Assembly (NCBI GenBank): GCA_001730015.1
Contig: MDLA01000121.1
Coordinates: 1-62,946, forward strand
DNA: 62,946 nucleotides
DNA from: Chromatiales bacterium (ex Bugula neritina AB1)
GTDB lineage: Bacteria > Pseudomonadota > Gammaproteobacteria > Granulosicoccales > Granulosicoccaceae
Direction of reading: 5' to 3'
Positions 14,601 to 20,394 of the stretch are shown here, one piece after another. Position 1 is the stretch's first letter. Every line of letters begins with the position of its first letter. Under the pieces are notes generated by a model that was given only the letters and a program-made list of their open reading frames with translations, did not search any database and was not told where the DNA came from. Position numbers and translations under genes: made by a program.

Positions 14601-17600
14601 TCTGGCGGCCGGTGAAACACGCGAGACTGTGCTCTCCTATGAAATTATCGATGGTGAAAGCGGCAGTGATACCGCCGATATTACTGTGACTGTTGTTGGT
14701 GAAAATGATCGACCCCGATCGGTGAACCCGGCAACAGGGCAACCGTATGCTGCAGATGTAGAACCGTCAACCGGTTTGCCGATTGACCCGTTCACAGGGG
14801 AACTGATTGAACCGGTCACCATGCAGATCGGCTCAGATAATCTGGCAATACAAGCGATTAACCTCGGTGCTCTGATCAACGATATTGATACCACCGATGT
14901 GCTGACTTTCAGTGCCAGTGGTTTGCCAGCGGGCCTTGCCATTGATGCGACTACAGGCGTGATCAGCGGTACTTTGGAGCGCTCCGCGTCTCAGGATGGG
15001 CCGGGCAGTGATGGTAGCTACACTGTGGTTGTCACGGCTACTGATCTTTCCGGTGAAGTAATTACTTCCACGTTTGAATTAGTAGCACAGAATCCGACTC
15101 CGCTTGCAGCTGACAACACCTATGTCGCAAGTGAAGACGATATCGGCAGTTCTACAATTGGCAATGCACTGACAGATAACGACACTGCAGCGGGAGCGGA
15201 TTCAGACCCTGATGGTGATCCTCTATCCGTGATACCTCAGTCATTTGTCGCAGGAACTGCCGGAGGCTTGTTCAACATAGACTCGACTGGCGTGGTGACG
15301 TTCGATCCCAACGGCGAGTTTGAAGATCTGGCGGCCACTGAAACGCGCGATACTGTGCTTGGTTACCAGATAGAAGATGGCGATGGTGGTGTCGCTTCTG
15401 CCGATATTATAATCACGGTTAGCGGACTGAACGACCGGCCACAGTTATTGAACCCGGCAACCGGTCAGCCATATTCTGGTAGCACTGAGCCTGCGACAGG
15501 TTTACCGATTGATCCTGCAACCGGCCTGGCTATTCAGGCCATTGCGAGCCGGAACGTCGCTGACGGCAGTAGCATTACACCAATTGATGTGCGAGCCCTG
15601 GTAACAGATGCTGATACCAGTGATGTATTAAACTTCAGTGCAATCGGATTGCCCTCAGGGTTAACTATAGGTCCGGCAACCGGAATCATTAGTGGTACGA
15701 TTGACACGTCGGCCTCGCAGGGTGGCTCTGATAATAATGGTATTTATACTGTTGTGGTATCCGTAGACGATGCAAACGGGGGTAGACTGCATACAGCCTT
15801 TAATTATATTGTGGCAAATCTGCCTCCGGTAGCGTTCGATAACAACTATAGTGTAAATGAAGATGATACCAGCGCTGTAATTGGCAATGTACTAACCGAT
15901 ACGGATGCAGTCTCCGGTGCTGATACAGACCCGGATGGTGATTCATTAACAGTAACAGCTCAGGTCAGCCAGGCGGGCTCGAATGGTGGTGTTTTTAACC
16001 TCACGCAGTCCGGCCTGCTCACCTTCAATCCTAATGGCGATTTTGAAGACCTCGCAGCAGGCGAAACACGCGCCACAACTATAAACTATGAAATAAGCGA
16101 CACTGAAGGTGAGACCAGCACGGCCGATGTTACCGTAACGGTTATAGGAGGAAACGACAGGCCAGTTGTTATAGATCCACTAACCGGTAACCCGTATGTC
16201 GGGGGTGTCGATTCGGAAACCGGGCTTCCTATTGATCCAGTCACTGGTAATACGAGACAAATTATTGCCATGCAAAGCGGGGCAGACAGTGAAACTATTG
16301 CCCCGATTGTTTTCAGTACAATGGTCAGCGATACCGATACCTCCAACATCATGACCTATACAGCAACTGGTCTCCCGACCGGTCTGGTTATTGATCCGGT
16401 TAGCGGAATTATCAGCGGCGTGCTAGATAGTTCAGCTTCGCTGGGTGGAGCGGAAAATGACGGAGTTCATACGGTCAGGGTGGTTGTGAGTGACAATAGC
16501 GGCCCGCAGTTGATTATTCCGTTCACCTACACAGTAACCAACCCGCTGCCTATAGCGCAGAACAATAGTTACCTGGCAGGGGAGGATGACAGCCCCGGGA
16601 TAATGGGCAATGTTATAAGCGATATCGATCCGGACTCCGGTGTCGACAGTAGCCCGGACGGTGATAGTTTACATGTAACCCCACAGGAAAATATAGCGGG
16701 TAGCCATGGCGGACTGTTTAGTGTTAGTGCCACGGGTGTGCTGACCTTTAACCCCAATGACGACTTCAACGGTCTGTCCGAAGGAGAAGTTCGCCAGACG
16801 TCCTTCGTGTACGTATTAAGTGATTCTGATGGCGGCACTGATACAGCCTCAGTTACCATATCCTTAACGGGCGCAAATGACAGCCCGGTAGTTGTAGACA
16901 ACCTGTTCCTTCAGCCTATTTTGTCTCCTGTGATTCAGCCCGGAGAGGTGGGTCAGTTTATAGATCCAATTGATCTAGCCGGATTTATCGTCGATCCGGA
17001 TGAAAACGATGTATTGACGTATACGGTTAGTGGTTTACCAACCGGCCTATCTGTGGATCCGGCATCCGGATTAATTACGGGTACGCTAACGCAGCAGGCA
17101 GTGCTGGAATCACCCGGTAGTAGCGGTTTGTTCGAGTTATCGGTGACAGTGACAGAGAGAAATGGCGCACAATCTATATTCATGTTTGATTATATGGTCA
17201 GAACAACGGCTCCCATTGCCGGAGAGAACCCTGTTAGTGTAGTCAACGAGACTAATGAGCCGGATTTTGCTGCGGCAATTGCCGGGTCACCCGGGTATCA
17301 GGCTGAAGAGTCTTTCAATGTGGACGATTCTTCTAATACAGTGAACGAGCTGAATAGTTTATCCTCGATTACCACAGCTATCGCCAGCGAAGCCGCCGTG
17401 TCGTCGGTCGCGAACAGTATAACTTCTCTCAATGGCCTTGCTGAACTGACAGATGAAGATCCAATTAGAAAAGTCGCCAGTACTGCTGCGATTAATAACC
17501 TTATCACCAGTGTTAATCGTTATTTTGATCAAGGCCGGATTAATCCGGAAAGTGCGCCTCTCGGGTACACTGGTTTCTCCTTGTATCAGGATATCACTAC

Positions 17601-17973
17601 CCGGGACAATAACGGTCAGCCCCGTACGGGTGGTATTGAGTTTGATACCGCACTTAATTCGGAACAGATGTTTATCTTTATGCAAAACCTCCTTCAGGAA
17701 GCATTTTCCAGCGATATAATTCAATTCGACGGACTTGAAGTGTCTCTAGCCGATGATCAGCCATTCCCGAATTGGATGGTTTTTCATGACGAGAATGGAC
17801 AGGGCCTGTTGATCATATCAATTCCGGATGATCAGTCAGAAGTAAATCTGAATGTCAGAGCAATAGCAAAGGGGGCTGATGACAGTGTTGTTGAGATGAA
17901 AGTGAGTCTGGAAAATGGTGCTGTCGAAATAAAGGAACTGGATGCCGAAAATATAGGTACCAAAGAGCCGTAA
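1..17973 (+). CDS. Giant cadherin-like/Calx-beta repeat surface protein, 5' end missing
   Basis: The frame is open from base 1 to the stop at 17973, so at least 5,990 residues are visible and the N-terminus lies outside the window. In order it has 17 cadherin-like repeats of 111 residues (to ~5600), an Asp-rich DxDxDG thrombospondin-3-like calcium-binding region (~5920-7330), 16 Calx-beta-like repeats of ~147 residues (~7338-14374), four composite units pairing a VCBS/cadherin-like domain with a putative Ig domain (GLPxGLxIDxxTGxISGT motif, ~14375-17200), and a unique ~250-residue tail. I see no RTX nonapeptides (GGxGxD) and no C-terminal membrane segment. Such architecture is typical of secreted or surface adhesins stiffened by Ca2+. 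The export module at 18117-23937 follows directly and is its likely secretion partner. Adhesion is inferred from architecture; ligand unknown. Confidence 0.9.
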   Translation, partial: GDFSFTDTESDALSSVTITGLKLNGGTLTHSAGAVTVTNGMTITAAQLADLTFTSAPNDSTDSSFTYTVNDAGSGIVSEVMNITVNPVNDAPVATGNTVVADEDVPLQITAGDFNFTDLEGDALQSVTISGMNLNGGTLTHTGGSVTVTDGMTVTAAQLADLTFTTALNDTTDSSFTYTVNDGDTGTSTAVMNITVNAVNDAPVATGNTVVTNEDVPLVLTAGDFSFTDIDGDGLESVTLTGLNLNGGTLIHSGGAVSVTDGMTVSAAQLTDLTFTPAPNDISGASISYTVNDADAGVASAVLNITVNAVNDVPVALGNTVPASVNVPHVFSAADFNYSDAEADALQSVTISDLDLNGGTLTHSGGAVTVTDGVTVTAAELADLTFTSALNDSGNASFAYTVNDSGAGVFAAKMNITLNNTNTVPVATGNTVVAQEDVPLVIDASAFNFSDTQGDALQSVTITGLNLNGGTLTYGGGATEVTNGTTITAAQLADLTFTSAQNNFIDSNFSYTVNDAESGTVSAVMNITVNAVNDVPVATGNTVIATEDVPLVIDASDFGFTDVEGDALLSVTITGLNLNGGTLSHGSGTVAVTEGMTITAAQLSDLTFLSAINNDTNSSFTYTVNDADEGLLSAIMNITVNGINDVPVAIGNTVIASEDAPLVISANEFSFSDAESDELQSVTITGLKLNGGTLTHSSGTVNVTNGMTVTAAQLADLTFTSAPDDSTDASFTYTVNDSDTGLLSGVMNIVVNAANDLPVAIGNTLTTNEDVPLAIGAGDFSFFDIEGDQLQSVTVSGLNLNGGMLSHTGGSVVVSNGMTITAAQLADLTFTPGLHETADSSFSYTVNDGGSGISSAVMNITVNAINDVPVATGNTVIADEDVPLIISAADFNYSDAEGDALQSVTITGLNLNGGTLTHSAGAVTVTNGMTITAGELSDLTFTSALNDSSDSSFTYTANDAATGTTSAVMNITVNAVNDVPVAAGNTVIANEDVPLVIDAADFSFTDTESNPLQSVTITGLNLRGGTLSYNGGAVEVTNGMTISAAQLADLTFTSAPGNSANASFTYTVNDADTGVSSSLMTITVNPVNDAPVATGNIIAATVDVPREIKSSEFTFIDAEADALQSVTITGLNLNGGTLTHSAGTVTVTDGTTITAAQLADLTFTSAPGDSSNSSFVYTVNDAGTGVMSATMNINLNSLNAVPVATGNTVIASEDVPLVIGAGNFSFTDAEGDALQSVTITGLNLNGGTLTHTGGSVSVTNGMTITAAQLADLTFTTALNDSTDSSFTYTVNDADSGTVSAIMNITVNGLNEVPVATGNTVIATEDVPLVIGASDFNFADPDGDSLQSVTITGLNLNGGTLTHSSGSTIVTDGMTITSAELSDLTFTAAADDSTDASFTYTVNDTDVGVVSAIMNITVNAVNDEPVAVGNTVVTSEDVPRVIGAGDFSFTDTESDALQSVTITDLNLNGGTLTYNGGAVVVSNGMTLTAAQLTDLTFTPAANDSTDSSFTYTVNDADTGITSAVMNITVNAVNDAPVASGNTVVTDEDVPVVISGSLFNFADVELDTLQSVTITGLNLNDGSLTHSGGTVTVTDGMTVSAAQLTDLTFTPATNDSTDSSFTYTVSDTDTGTVAAVMNIVVNGANDLPVATGNTVITNEDIPLVISAADFGFTDADGDALASVTISGLNLNGGTLTHSSGAIPVTNGMTVTAAQLADLTFTPALHDSTDSSFIYTVNDAEAGLVSSVMNITVNAINDVPVVTGNTLVTDEDTPIEIGINDFTFVDVENDALVSVTISDLDLNGGTLTHSAGAVAVTNGMTITASQLADLTFSPAENDSSNSSFTYRVNDADSGVTTATMNIIVNAVNDSPLSNYRSVTVIPGTTINFDLLQDNTDVENDTLTITQFIDPSDILSPITPVANTTVNLTSGTSLAFAADGTVDVLVPHGNLLSDIVLYTISDGNGGTDTGALVLNIDTDSDSIINRDDLDDDNDGILDSNEGLGSTILVENSFAGPFFNTGVDATPKSGEATGFGFSTSLAPDGRISYGDIRGVSAGVSGFAIVPFTGGPSAPSLGWVYLDFGSIELTTTVDSQVTAASLTLGDIDSPVFTFTVEAFDTNSNPLSSAAAIDAVVTAGAGSLAGPVDLGGGVLQYTVTQASGGQTSVELTSGTTDLLGRIKLNVIEHQLAGDSVSLDLNRTIETFTGTDNDGDTIVNLLDLDSDNDGISDLMEGGSTVLQITADLNGNGTVLAQEADLANDGSDNDNEDADSDGLLDIFDANNADASGVASIGTAAVNTDSDALPDYLDLDSDADGIADTIEARPTSAYLTNDGNVSDNDADRDGVIDLFDANDSTTPEFGGTDANFTTPVDTDADGIADFREIDSDNDGTPDSTESGLTLSNADTNNDGIDDSIGAGYQDPDGAIDSPLTQLSNTDIDTTDVDYRSLDIKWFLTGPASSDEGSSANYTLGLSESLATAGSVTVGFSLIDIDTVTSDYSNFIAAVNSAVSAYTGVGSVSFNSTTQTLTYSGAAGDAMTDLTITINVADDALVEGPEEFILSLSNAVSAGIDTAAGSITTLVNDTQGDGGVADGPARWSITGAAEVDEGANAEYTITLEGSYQAGEEVSVDMTLTDIGSAAADTAVFATAVNAAVTAYAGSGTIAFDGTTLSFTADSDGDAMSPITVSLAAVDDAFMEGEESYSVSLSNARSSTGISPSINSVAQIVTTIINDTQGIGGIADGPADWSIVGVTDIEEGDIVNYTVTLGGSYQAGEVVGVDLVLADIDTSSADYADFVAAVNSAVVAYSGSGTVSFDGTRLSYTANADGDSLTPLFISLVITDDQLIEGDETYNVTLSNPASTTGLTSIVNPATDNVSTTIADTQGVSGTLDGPAEWAITGVADADEGSAALYSISLSGAFGAGEIVSVDVALTDIDATSADYGNYIAAINTAVAGYGGAGSVSFDGTTIRFTALNDGDTMATLNVSLPVANDAIVEGSEQFSLALFNANSTTGALTLISGSSNEVTTTIADTQGVGGAPDGPVQWGISGPASGDEGETLTYLLSLSGSYGAGMEIGVDLTLTDVSTLTSDYTGFSAAVTAAVALYNASANQGTLDWDGTTLLFTAQADSDAMADVAINLLAVDDTFAESAEQFNLSLSNATANNGVSASIDPLNTDITTTINDTKGSGGSADGPLIWKLTGDTNVDEGAVANYILSLSGALGVNESVSIDLNLTNVETSLFDYSDFASAINAAVSSYAGNGIVVFSSASGKLTFTATADGQTMANVEISLLATDDALIEGTEDLLFTITNPGSSAAIPVAIDADNNTVTTSIKDTAGAGGAEESVQWSLAGDASVQEGEIASYSLSLTGQLQAGETARVNLEISDISTTPADYATLSTTVNSAIAAYTGSGSLVFDAGTNVLTFTSAGDVMTPIELNVQTTADSLVEGTEDFSLVLGAVDSTTGSLVTVNHASDTVVTTIQGDDLKAIWQISGSPAVDEGGTVSYTVSMLNAVQAGEILHVDIGLDNLESGASDYALFNASVQAGVNAYAGPGTLAFDQAAGRITFTSAGVIMTPWTIDLPIADDTLIEGPERFQVLFSNPGSPTGSGSSIDAAADVVLTTIIDTIGDGGAREAAIWSISQNQTIEEGTASTYRLSLSGEIQSGDTALVYLALRDVTTDNADYESLVAAVSTAVNNYAGPGILVFDTGTGQLLFTSDGNPMTDLTFTLDSVDDVLAEGAEDFIIDLSTPMSSTGIAVEISPLNDDVVTTIDDTTGSGSDDAEWAISGSTNLQEGGTEVYNLSMTGLLPAGEQAAIVVNLNDQDTDSGDYQSFAAELQAALIATGRTDLSYDPGTGIVTFTSAGVAMLDFAFTLAATDDFLSEGPERFDLVLSNPASATGVSVGIQTGLSLVSTTITDNDSNSWSLVGDNSVNEGGIATYMVNLSGTPQAGERIQVELSVVDLETNNADYAEFAASIANAIGSRTDVSFDQATGVLEFTGDGNPFAGLEINLEINNIALVEGPERFRLELGNAASTTGAVVDIDPADNSVVTTVRDTVADTDTLEQAAWAISGSGLADEGSTAQYTISLPNLMQAGETASVVLAQIPITTSDNDYAQYISAVNDAVVASGRADISFDIASGTFNFTSSGIVMPDFVFELSVNDDNFIEGSENYLFQLLVPNSTTGSNVLINPSAQEADTTIADTQGIDGALDGPAEWSITGPDSGAEGESLYYVLSLSGSFGEAQEASVELDFLAGTTNNADYTDIIPAIQAAVASVPDVTFDQSSGTVTFTSPTDGASMPDLPIRLDLIDDILIEGKEEFAVTLSNPLSATGARVDIEAANATVTTAIADTRDGGSSPEGMGEWALSGPQSGDEGELLTYLVTLSGAYGQGEVLTVELNLNNLASNSDDYASFVTAVRAAAASNPDVEFNPSGNVLTYVAPVDGATMTALQINLALNDDALLEGPESFELELSNAGTLSAAAVGIVPGEEKVVTTIRDTQGVNGALDGPAVWSITGDDAVDEGGNALYSIGLSGAFQAGESVSVNLALANSEAASIDYDSFIDAVNLSVSNYAGNGTVSFDGTLLSYTAVSDGDSLSPLTIILEITDDELIEGPESYTLSLSNAIGTTGVSAVVSDTDRLVSTTIADTQGPGGSADGPAQWSIAGDQVVNEGQSATYTISLGGSYQTGESVSVEPVLLDISTTVSDYSVLADAINVAVASYSGQGVVTYNGTSLEFTAVADGDALSALEFTLETTDDGLPEADEEFIVGLSNATSSTGIGATISPIEGSITTAITNPAPKAKDNNYNVSEDASDDIIGNALTDIDPVHGVDSDPDGDTLTAIGRTNTPGTEGGVFSIDPAGVVRFDPNGDFEDLAAGETRETVLSYEIIDGESGSDTADITVTVVGENDRPRSVNPATGQPYAADVEPSTGLPIDPFTGELIEPVTMQIGSDNLAIQAINLGALINDIDTTDVLTFSASGLPAGLAIDATTGVISGTLERSASQDGPGSDGSYTVVVTATDLSGEVITSTFELVAQNPTPLAADNTYVASEDDIGSSTIGNALTDNDTAAGADSDPDGDPLSVIPQSFVAGTAGGLFNIDSTGVVTFDPNGEFEDLAATETRDTVLGYQIEDGDGGVASADIIITVSGLNDRPQLLNPATGQPYSGSTEPATGLPIDPATGLAIQAIASRNVADGSSITPIDVRALVTDADTSDVLNFSAIGLPSGLTIGPATGIISGTIDTSASQGGSDNNGIYTVVVSVDDANGGRLHTAFNYIVANLPPVAFDNNYSVNEDDTSAVIGNVLTDTDAVSGADTDPDGDSLTVTAQVSQAGSNGGVFNLTQSGLLTFNPNGDFEDLAAGETRATTINYEISDTEGETSTADVTVTVIGGNDRPVVIDPLTGNPYVGGVDSETGLPIDPVTGNTRQIIAMQSGADSETIAPIVFSTMVSDTDTSNIMTYTATGLPTGLVIDPVSGIISGVLDSSASLGGAENDGVHTVRVVVSDNSGPQLIIPFTYTVTNPLPIAQNNSYLAGEDDSPGIMGNVISDIDPDSGVDSSPDGDSLHVTPQENIAGSHGGLFSVSATGVLTFNPNDDFNGLSEGEVRQTSFVYVLSDSDGGTDTASVTISLTGANDSPVVVDNLFLQPILSPVIQPGEVGQFIDPIDLAGFIVDPDENDVLTYTVSGLPTGLSVDPASGLITGTLTQQAVLESPGSSGLFELSVTVTERNGAQSIFMFDYMVRTTAPIAGENPVSVVNETNEPDFAAAIAGSPGYQAEESFNVDDSSNTVNELNSLSSITTAIASEAAVSSVANSITSLNGLAELTDEDPIRKVASTAAINNLITSVNRYFDQGRINPESAPLGYTGFSLYQDITTRDNNGQPRTGGIEFDTALNSEQMFIFMQNLLQEAFSSDIIQFDGLEVSLADDQPFPNWMVFHDENGQGLLIISIPDDQSEVNLNVRAIAKGADDSVVEMKVSLENGAVEIKELDAENIGTKEP
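5920..7330 (+). other. Asp-rich thrombospondin type-3-like calcium-binding segment (within the giant CDS)
   Basis: This part of the left giant protein contains repeated DxDxDxDGxxD loops, for example DDDNDGILDSNEG, DSDNDGISDLMEG and DTDADGIADFREIDSDNDG. Thrombospondin type-3 and EF-hand-like loops of this form bind Ca2+. A ~200-residue beta-rich insert without repeats (about 6000-6600) sits between the first and second loop clusters. It probably acts as a Ca2+-dependent hinge between the cadherin-like and Calx-beta-like arrays; that role is inferred. Confidence 0.75.
7338..14374 (+). repeat. 16 tandem ~440-bp (147-aa) Calx-beta-like repeats
   Basis: Every unit opens with W-[SAK]-[IL]-x-G and a DEG or EEG triplet, passes a conserved sDYxxF/AxNxAV helix-like segment, and ends with DDxxxEGxExFxxxLSNxxSxTG and TTIxDTQG. 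The DEG start and the late EGxE segment resemble Calx-beta domains, but the unit is longer than the usual ~90-100 residues because of the added AINxAVxxYxGxG insert. Units 8-12 lack the spacer GxGGxxDGP between domains and are shorter. The domain assignment is by motif resemblance only. Confidence 0.8.
14375..17215 (+). repeat. Four composite VCBS/putative-Ig units (~710 bp each)
   Basis: Each unit has a first half beginning with xxxNNYxVxEDD and DSDPDGDxLxV, then FDPNGDFEDLAAGETR, followed by a second half with NPATGQPYxxxxEPxTGLPIDP and GLPxGLxIDPxTGxISGTL. The first half resembles VCBS/cadherin-like domains and the second the putative Ig (He_PIG) family. The fourth unit is more divergent and lacks the PATGQPY linker. 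This array ends just before the unique C-terminal tail. Confidence 0.8.
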
Positions 17974-18053
17974 GAAGGTGTTACTCCGTAAAAGACAATA
18001 ACATAACCATAAATAACTAATCAGAATATTTAATATATATGACAGCGGGAATA

Positions 18054-18078
18054 GTCAACTCAATGGAATAGAGTTGAC
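18054..18078. promoter_or_regulatory. Perfect 8-bp inverted repeat upstream of the export module
   Basis: GTCAACTC (18054-18061) and GAGTTGAC (18071-18078) form a perfect inverted repeat around a 9-base AT-rich centre. It lies between the giant gene stop and the TolC-like gene start. No T-run follows, so a regulatory site or a hairpin controlling read-through is more likely than an intrinsic terminator. Function is unproven. Confidence 0.45.
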
Positions 18079-18116
18079 CCCGGTTGAATTTGAATCATTT
18101 TAACAGAGTAATTTTG

Positions 18117-19703
18117 ATGATAGTACAGACAAGGCAAAGGACAATGCTAGTCGCTCTAACTATAGTGCTGGCTGGGTGCTCTGTATCCCCGGAAAAGCTC
18201 TACACAGAAGAGCTTGACAAAATAGCTGCTGATAGAATTTCGAGGGTGGTTACGCAGCAGGAGCCGATAAACGGACCTATCGATCTATACGAGGCAATGG
18301 CCAGGGCACTTAAATATAATCTTGACTACAAAGTTAAGCTTGCAGAGCAGGCGCTGCGGAGTCAGGAACTTAAGAATATACGTTTGGATATGTTGCCGAA
18401 ACTTGTGGCCAATGCGGGGTACTCCAGCAGGGACAGTGACCCAGGAGGCAGCAGCCGATTAATTGACGCGCCTTTCACAGAGTCCCTGCGTAACTCCACT
18501 TCACAGGAACGGGAACATTTCACCGGTGATCTGACAGTGAGCTGGAATGTTCTCGATTTCGGATTATCTTATATTCGCGCCAGACAGCAGAGCGACGAAA
18601 TTCTAATCGCGATGGAACAACGTCGCAAGGTGGCCAACCGGATCATTGAAGATGTTCGTACAGCCTATTGGCGTGCAGTCAGCTCGCAACTATTATTAGC
18701 AGAGCTTGGAGCACTCGAAACCAGGGTTAATGATGCTCTTGAAAATTCTGCAATTCTCGAAGTGAATGGGAACTCCTCGCCGATGAAAGCATTGATGTAC
18801 CGTCGGGAGTTAATGAGTATCAAGCTACAGATAAAGGCACTGCATAGAGATTTTTCTGTGGCTAAGCACCAGTTGGCGGCTCTCATGAGCATTGCACCCA
18901 CGCAGGAGTTTGAACTTGTTACAACAATCGAGAATTCACGAATGCCAGATATCAGAAATACGGGAAATAACCTGATAAAAGTAGCACTTCGCGATCGACC
19001 TGAATTACGGGAATTAAATTACCAAATGCGCATCAACAGTCGGCAAACACGTGCGGCACTCTTGAAACTGCTACCAAGTCTTAACTTTAAAGCAGGGTAT
19101 AACTTCGATACGAACAAATATCTACACGATCAGAACTGGGCAAGCTGGGGTGCGACGGTGGGCTGGAATTTATTTAATATTGCCCGCTATCCAAAGGAAA
19201 AAGAGAAAGCGAAATCGCACCAGTATCTACTTGATCAACGCGCTTTGGCCATGTCCATGGCGGTTATGACACAAGTTCATATTAGTCTGGCGCGCTACGT
19301 GCTGGCCCAAGATGAACTGAATGCTAATAGTGAGTACCTTGAAATACAGAACGAGATTCTGAGACTGTATTCAGCGTCTCGTGATACGGGGAGGATAGGG
19401 CAACAAGAGTGGATTCGTGAAAAAATGAATACACTGGTTGCACGGGCCAAGCATGGTCTGGCATACGCTGATCTGCAGAATGTCTACGCTAACATCTATG
19501 CATCAATTGGGCAGGATGCATTCCCTTTGGTAGTAGATGGAAGTGAATCTGTAGAAGTGCTGGGTGCTGCACTAAGGGAATATTGGGAAGATCGTCAGGG
19601 AATGGTGAATAGTGATGAAGATGTTCAAGCTCAGGTTAAGCGTGATAGTGGCCCTATTGTTCTCAGTGGCTACTTACGGACAGACTTCAGAGGGGTTCAA
19701 TGA
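18117..19703 (+). CDS. TolC-family outer-membrane efflux lipoprotein
   Basis: Probable outer-membrane channel of a tripartite export system. From the ATG at 18117 (weak AGAG Shine-Dalgarno 8 bases upstream) the product is 528 residues and opens with a lipoprotein signal whose lipobox LAGC places the acylated Cys at residue 21. The body shows the two-fold alpha-helical pattern of the TolC/OEP family, including ALKYNLDYKVKLAEQALR, the long helix around AYWRAV, and the second half with LPSLNFKAGYNFD and WNLFNIARYPKEKEKA. An upstream in-frame TTG at 18084 would spoil the signal peptide. The last 92 bases overlap the next gene, so the module is translationally coupled. It lies 143 bases after the giant gene. 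Family assignment is confident; pairing with the giant protein is inferred from adjacency. Confidence 0.88.
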   Translation: MIVQTRQRTMLVALTIVLAGCSVSPEKLYTEELDKIAADRISRVVTQQEPINGPIDLYEAMARALKYNLDYKVKLAEQALRSQELKNIRLDMLPKLVANAGYSSRDSDPGGSSRLIDAPFTESLRNSTSQEREHFTGDLTVSWNVLDFGLSYIRARQQSDEILIAMEQRRKVANRIIEDVRTAYWRAVSSQLLLAELGALETRVNDALENSAILEVNGNSSPMKALMYRRELMSIKLQIKALHRDFSVAKHQLAALMSIAPTQEFELVTTIENSRMPDIRNTGNNLIKVALRDRPELRELNYQMRINSRQTRAALLKLLPSLNFKAGYNFDTNKYLHDQNWASWGATVGWNLFNIARYPKEKEKAKSHQYLLDQRALAMSMAVMTQVHISLARYVLAQDELNANSEYLEIQNEILRLYSASRDTGRIGQQEWIREKMNTLVARAKHGLAYADLQNVYANIYASIGQDAFPLVVDGSESVEVLGAALREYWEDRQGMVNSDEDVQAQVKRDSGPIVLSGYLRTDFRGVQ

Positions 19704-20394
19704 CGAAAACACGGTTATTCGCGGAATAGTTACGCCGGTAGCAAGAGCGGCACTGGCCGCTGGCATCGTAGCGCGAGTCGCGAATATGCCGTTCCGGGAT
19801 GGAATGTCATTTGTAAAGGGAGATATATTAGTTGAGTTCGATTGCACCGGGGTGCATGCTGAGCAGGCAGCCGGTGCTGCGATAAAAAGAATTGCGCGTA
19901 AAAACCTCGAAAACAATGAAGAACTGGCCAGGTATAACGCGATCGGAAAACATGAGGTAATCCTTTCCCGCCTGGAGCTCGACCGGGCATCAGCTGAATA
20001 CAGAGCGCAGAAATTCTCGGCGGATGAATGCAGGCTTCATGCGCCGTTTGACGGGCGAATAGTTAAAACCTACGCTAACGAACACGAAATGCCTTCCCTG
20101 GGTGATGCGTTGCTTGAAATTATAGACGACAGCAATCCGGAGCTGGAGTTGATCGTGCCATCGAAGTGGCTTAAGTGGTTAGTCGTAGATACCGCTTTTA
20201 GTTTCCGTATAGATGAAACAAGCAAAACCCATTTTGCCAGAGTTACCAGAATTGGTGCAATTGTAGATCCGGTGAGTCAGACTATAAAAGTTCATGGATT
20301 GCTGGAGCCGTCATCTGAGCAGGTGCTGATCGGAATGAGCGGAACTGCGTTTTTTGAACAACCGGTAATTCATGGTGAGCTGGATGGATTATAG
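19612..20394 (+). CDS. Small HlyD/RND-type periplasmic adaptor subunit
   Basis: Product of 260 residues with a cleavable-looking signal peptide (hydrophobic run LSVIVALLFSVATYG). It carries a split biotinyl-lipoyl domain: the first half around VARVANMPFRDGMSFVKGDILVEFDC, a short helical hairpin, then the second half at CRLHAPFDGRIVKTYANEHE, followed by a beta-barrel region. This is the periplasmic adaptor fold that links an inner-membrane component to a TolC-like channel. The hairpin is short, as in small RND-type adaptors. The GTG at 19612 is used (AGGGA about 9 bases upstream); ATGs lie immediately downstream. It overlaps the TolC-like gene by 92 bases and the next adaptor by 23 bases. Confidence 0.85.
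   Translation: MMKMFKLRLSVIVALLFSVATYGQTSEGFNDENTVIRGIVTPVARAALAAGIVARVANMPFRDGMSFVKGDILVEFDCTGVHAEQAAGAAIKRIARKNLENNEELARYNAIGKHEVILSRLELDRASAEYRAQKFSADECRLHAPFDGRIVKTYANEHEMPSLGDALLEIIDDSNPELELIVPSKWLKWLVVDTAFSFRIDETSKTHFARVTRIGAIVDPVSQTIKVHGLLEPSSEQVLIGMSGTAFFEQPVIHGELDGL

Noticed and set aside
17200..17973. RTX-type C-terminal type I secretion signal on the left giant protein
   Set aside because: No GGxGxD nonapeptides were found, so classical RTX secretion cannot be claimed even though TolC and HlyD proteins follow.
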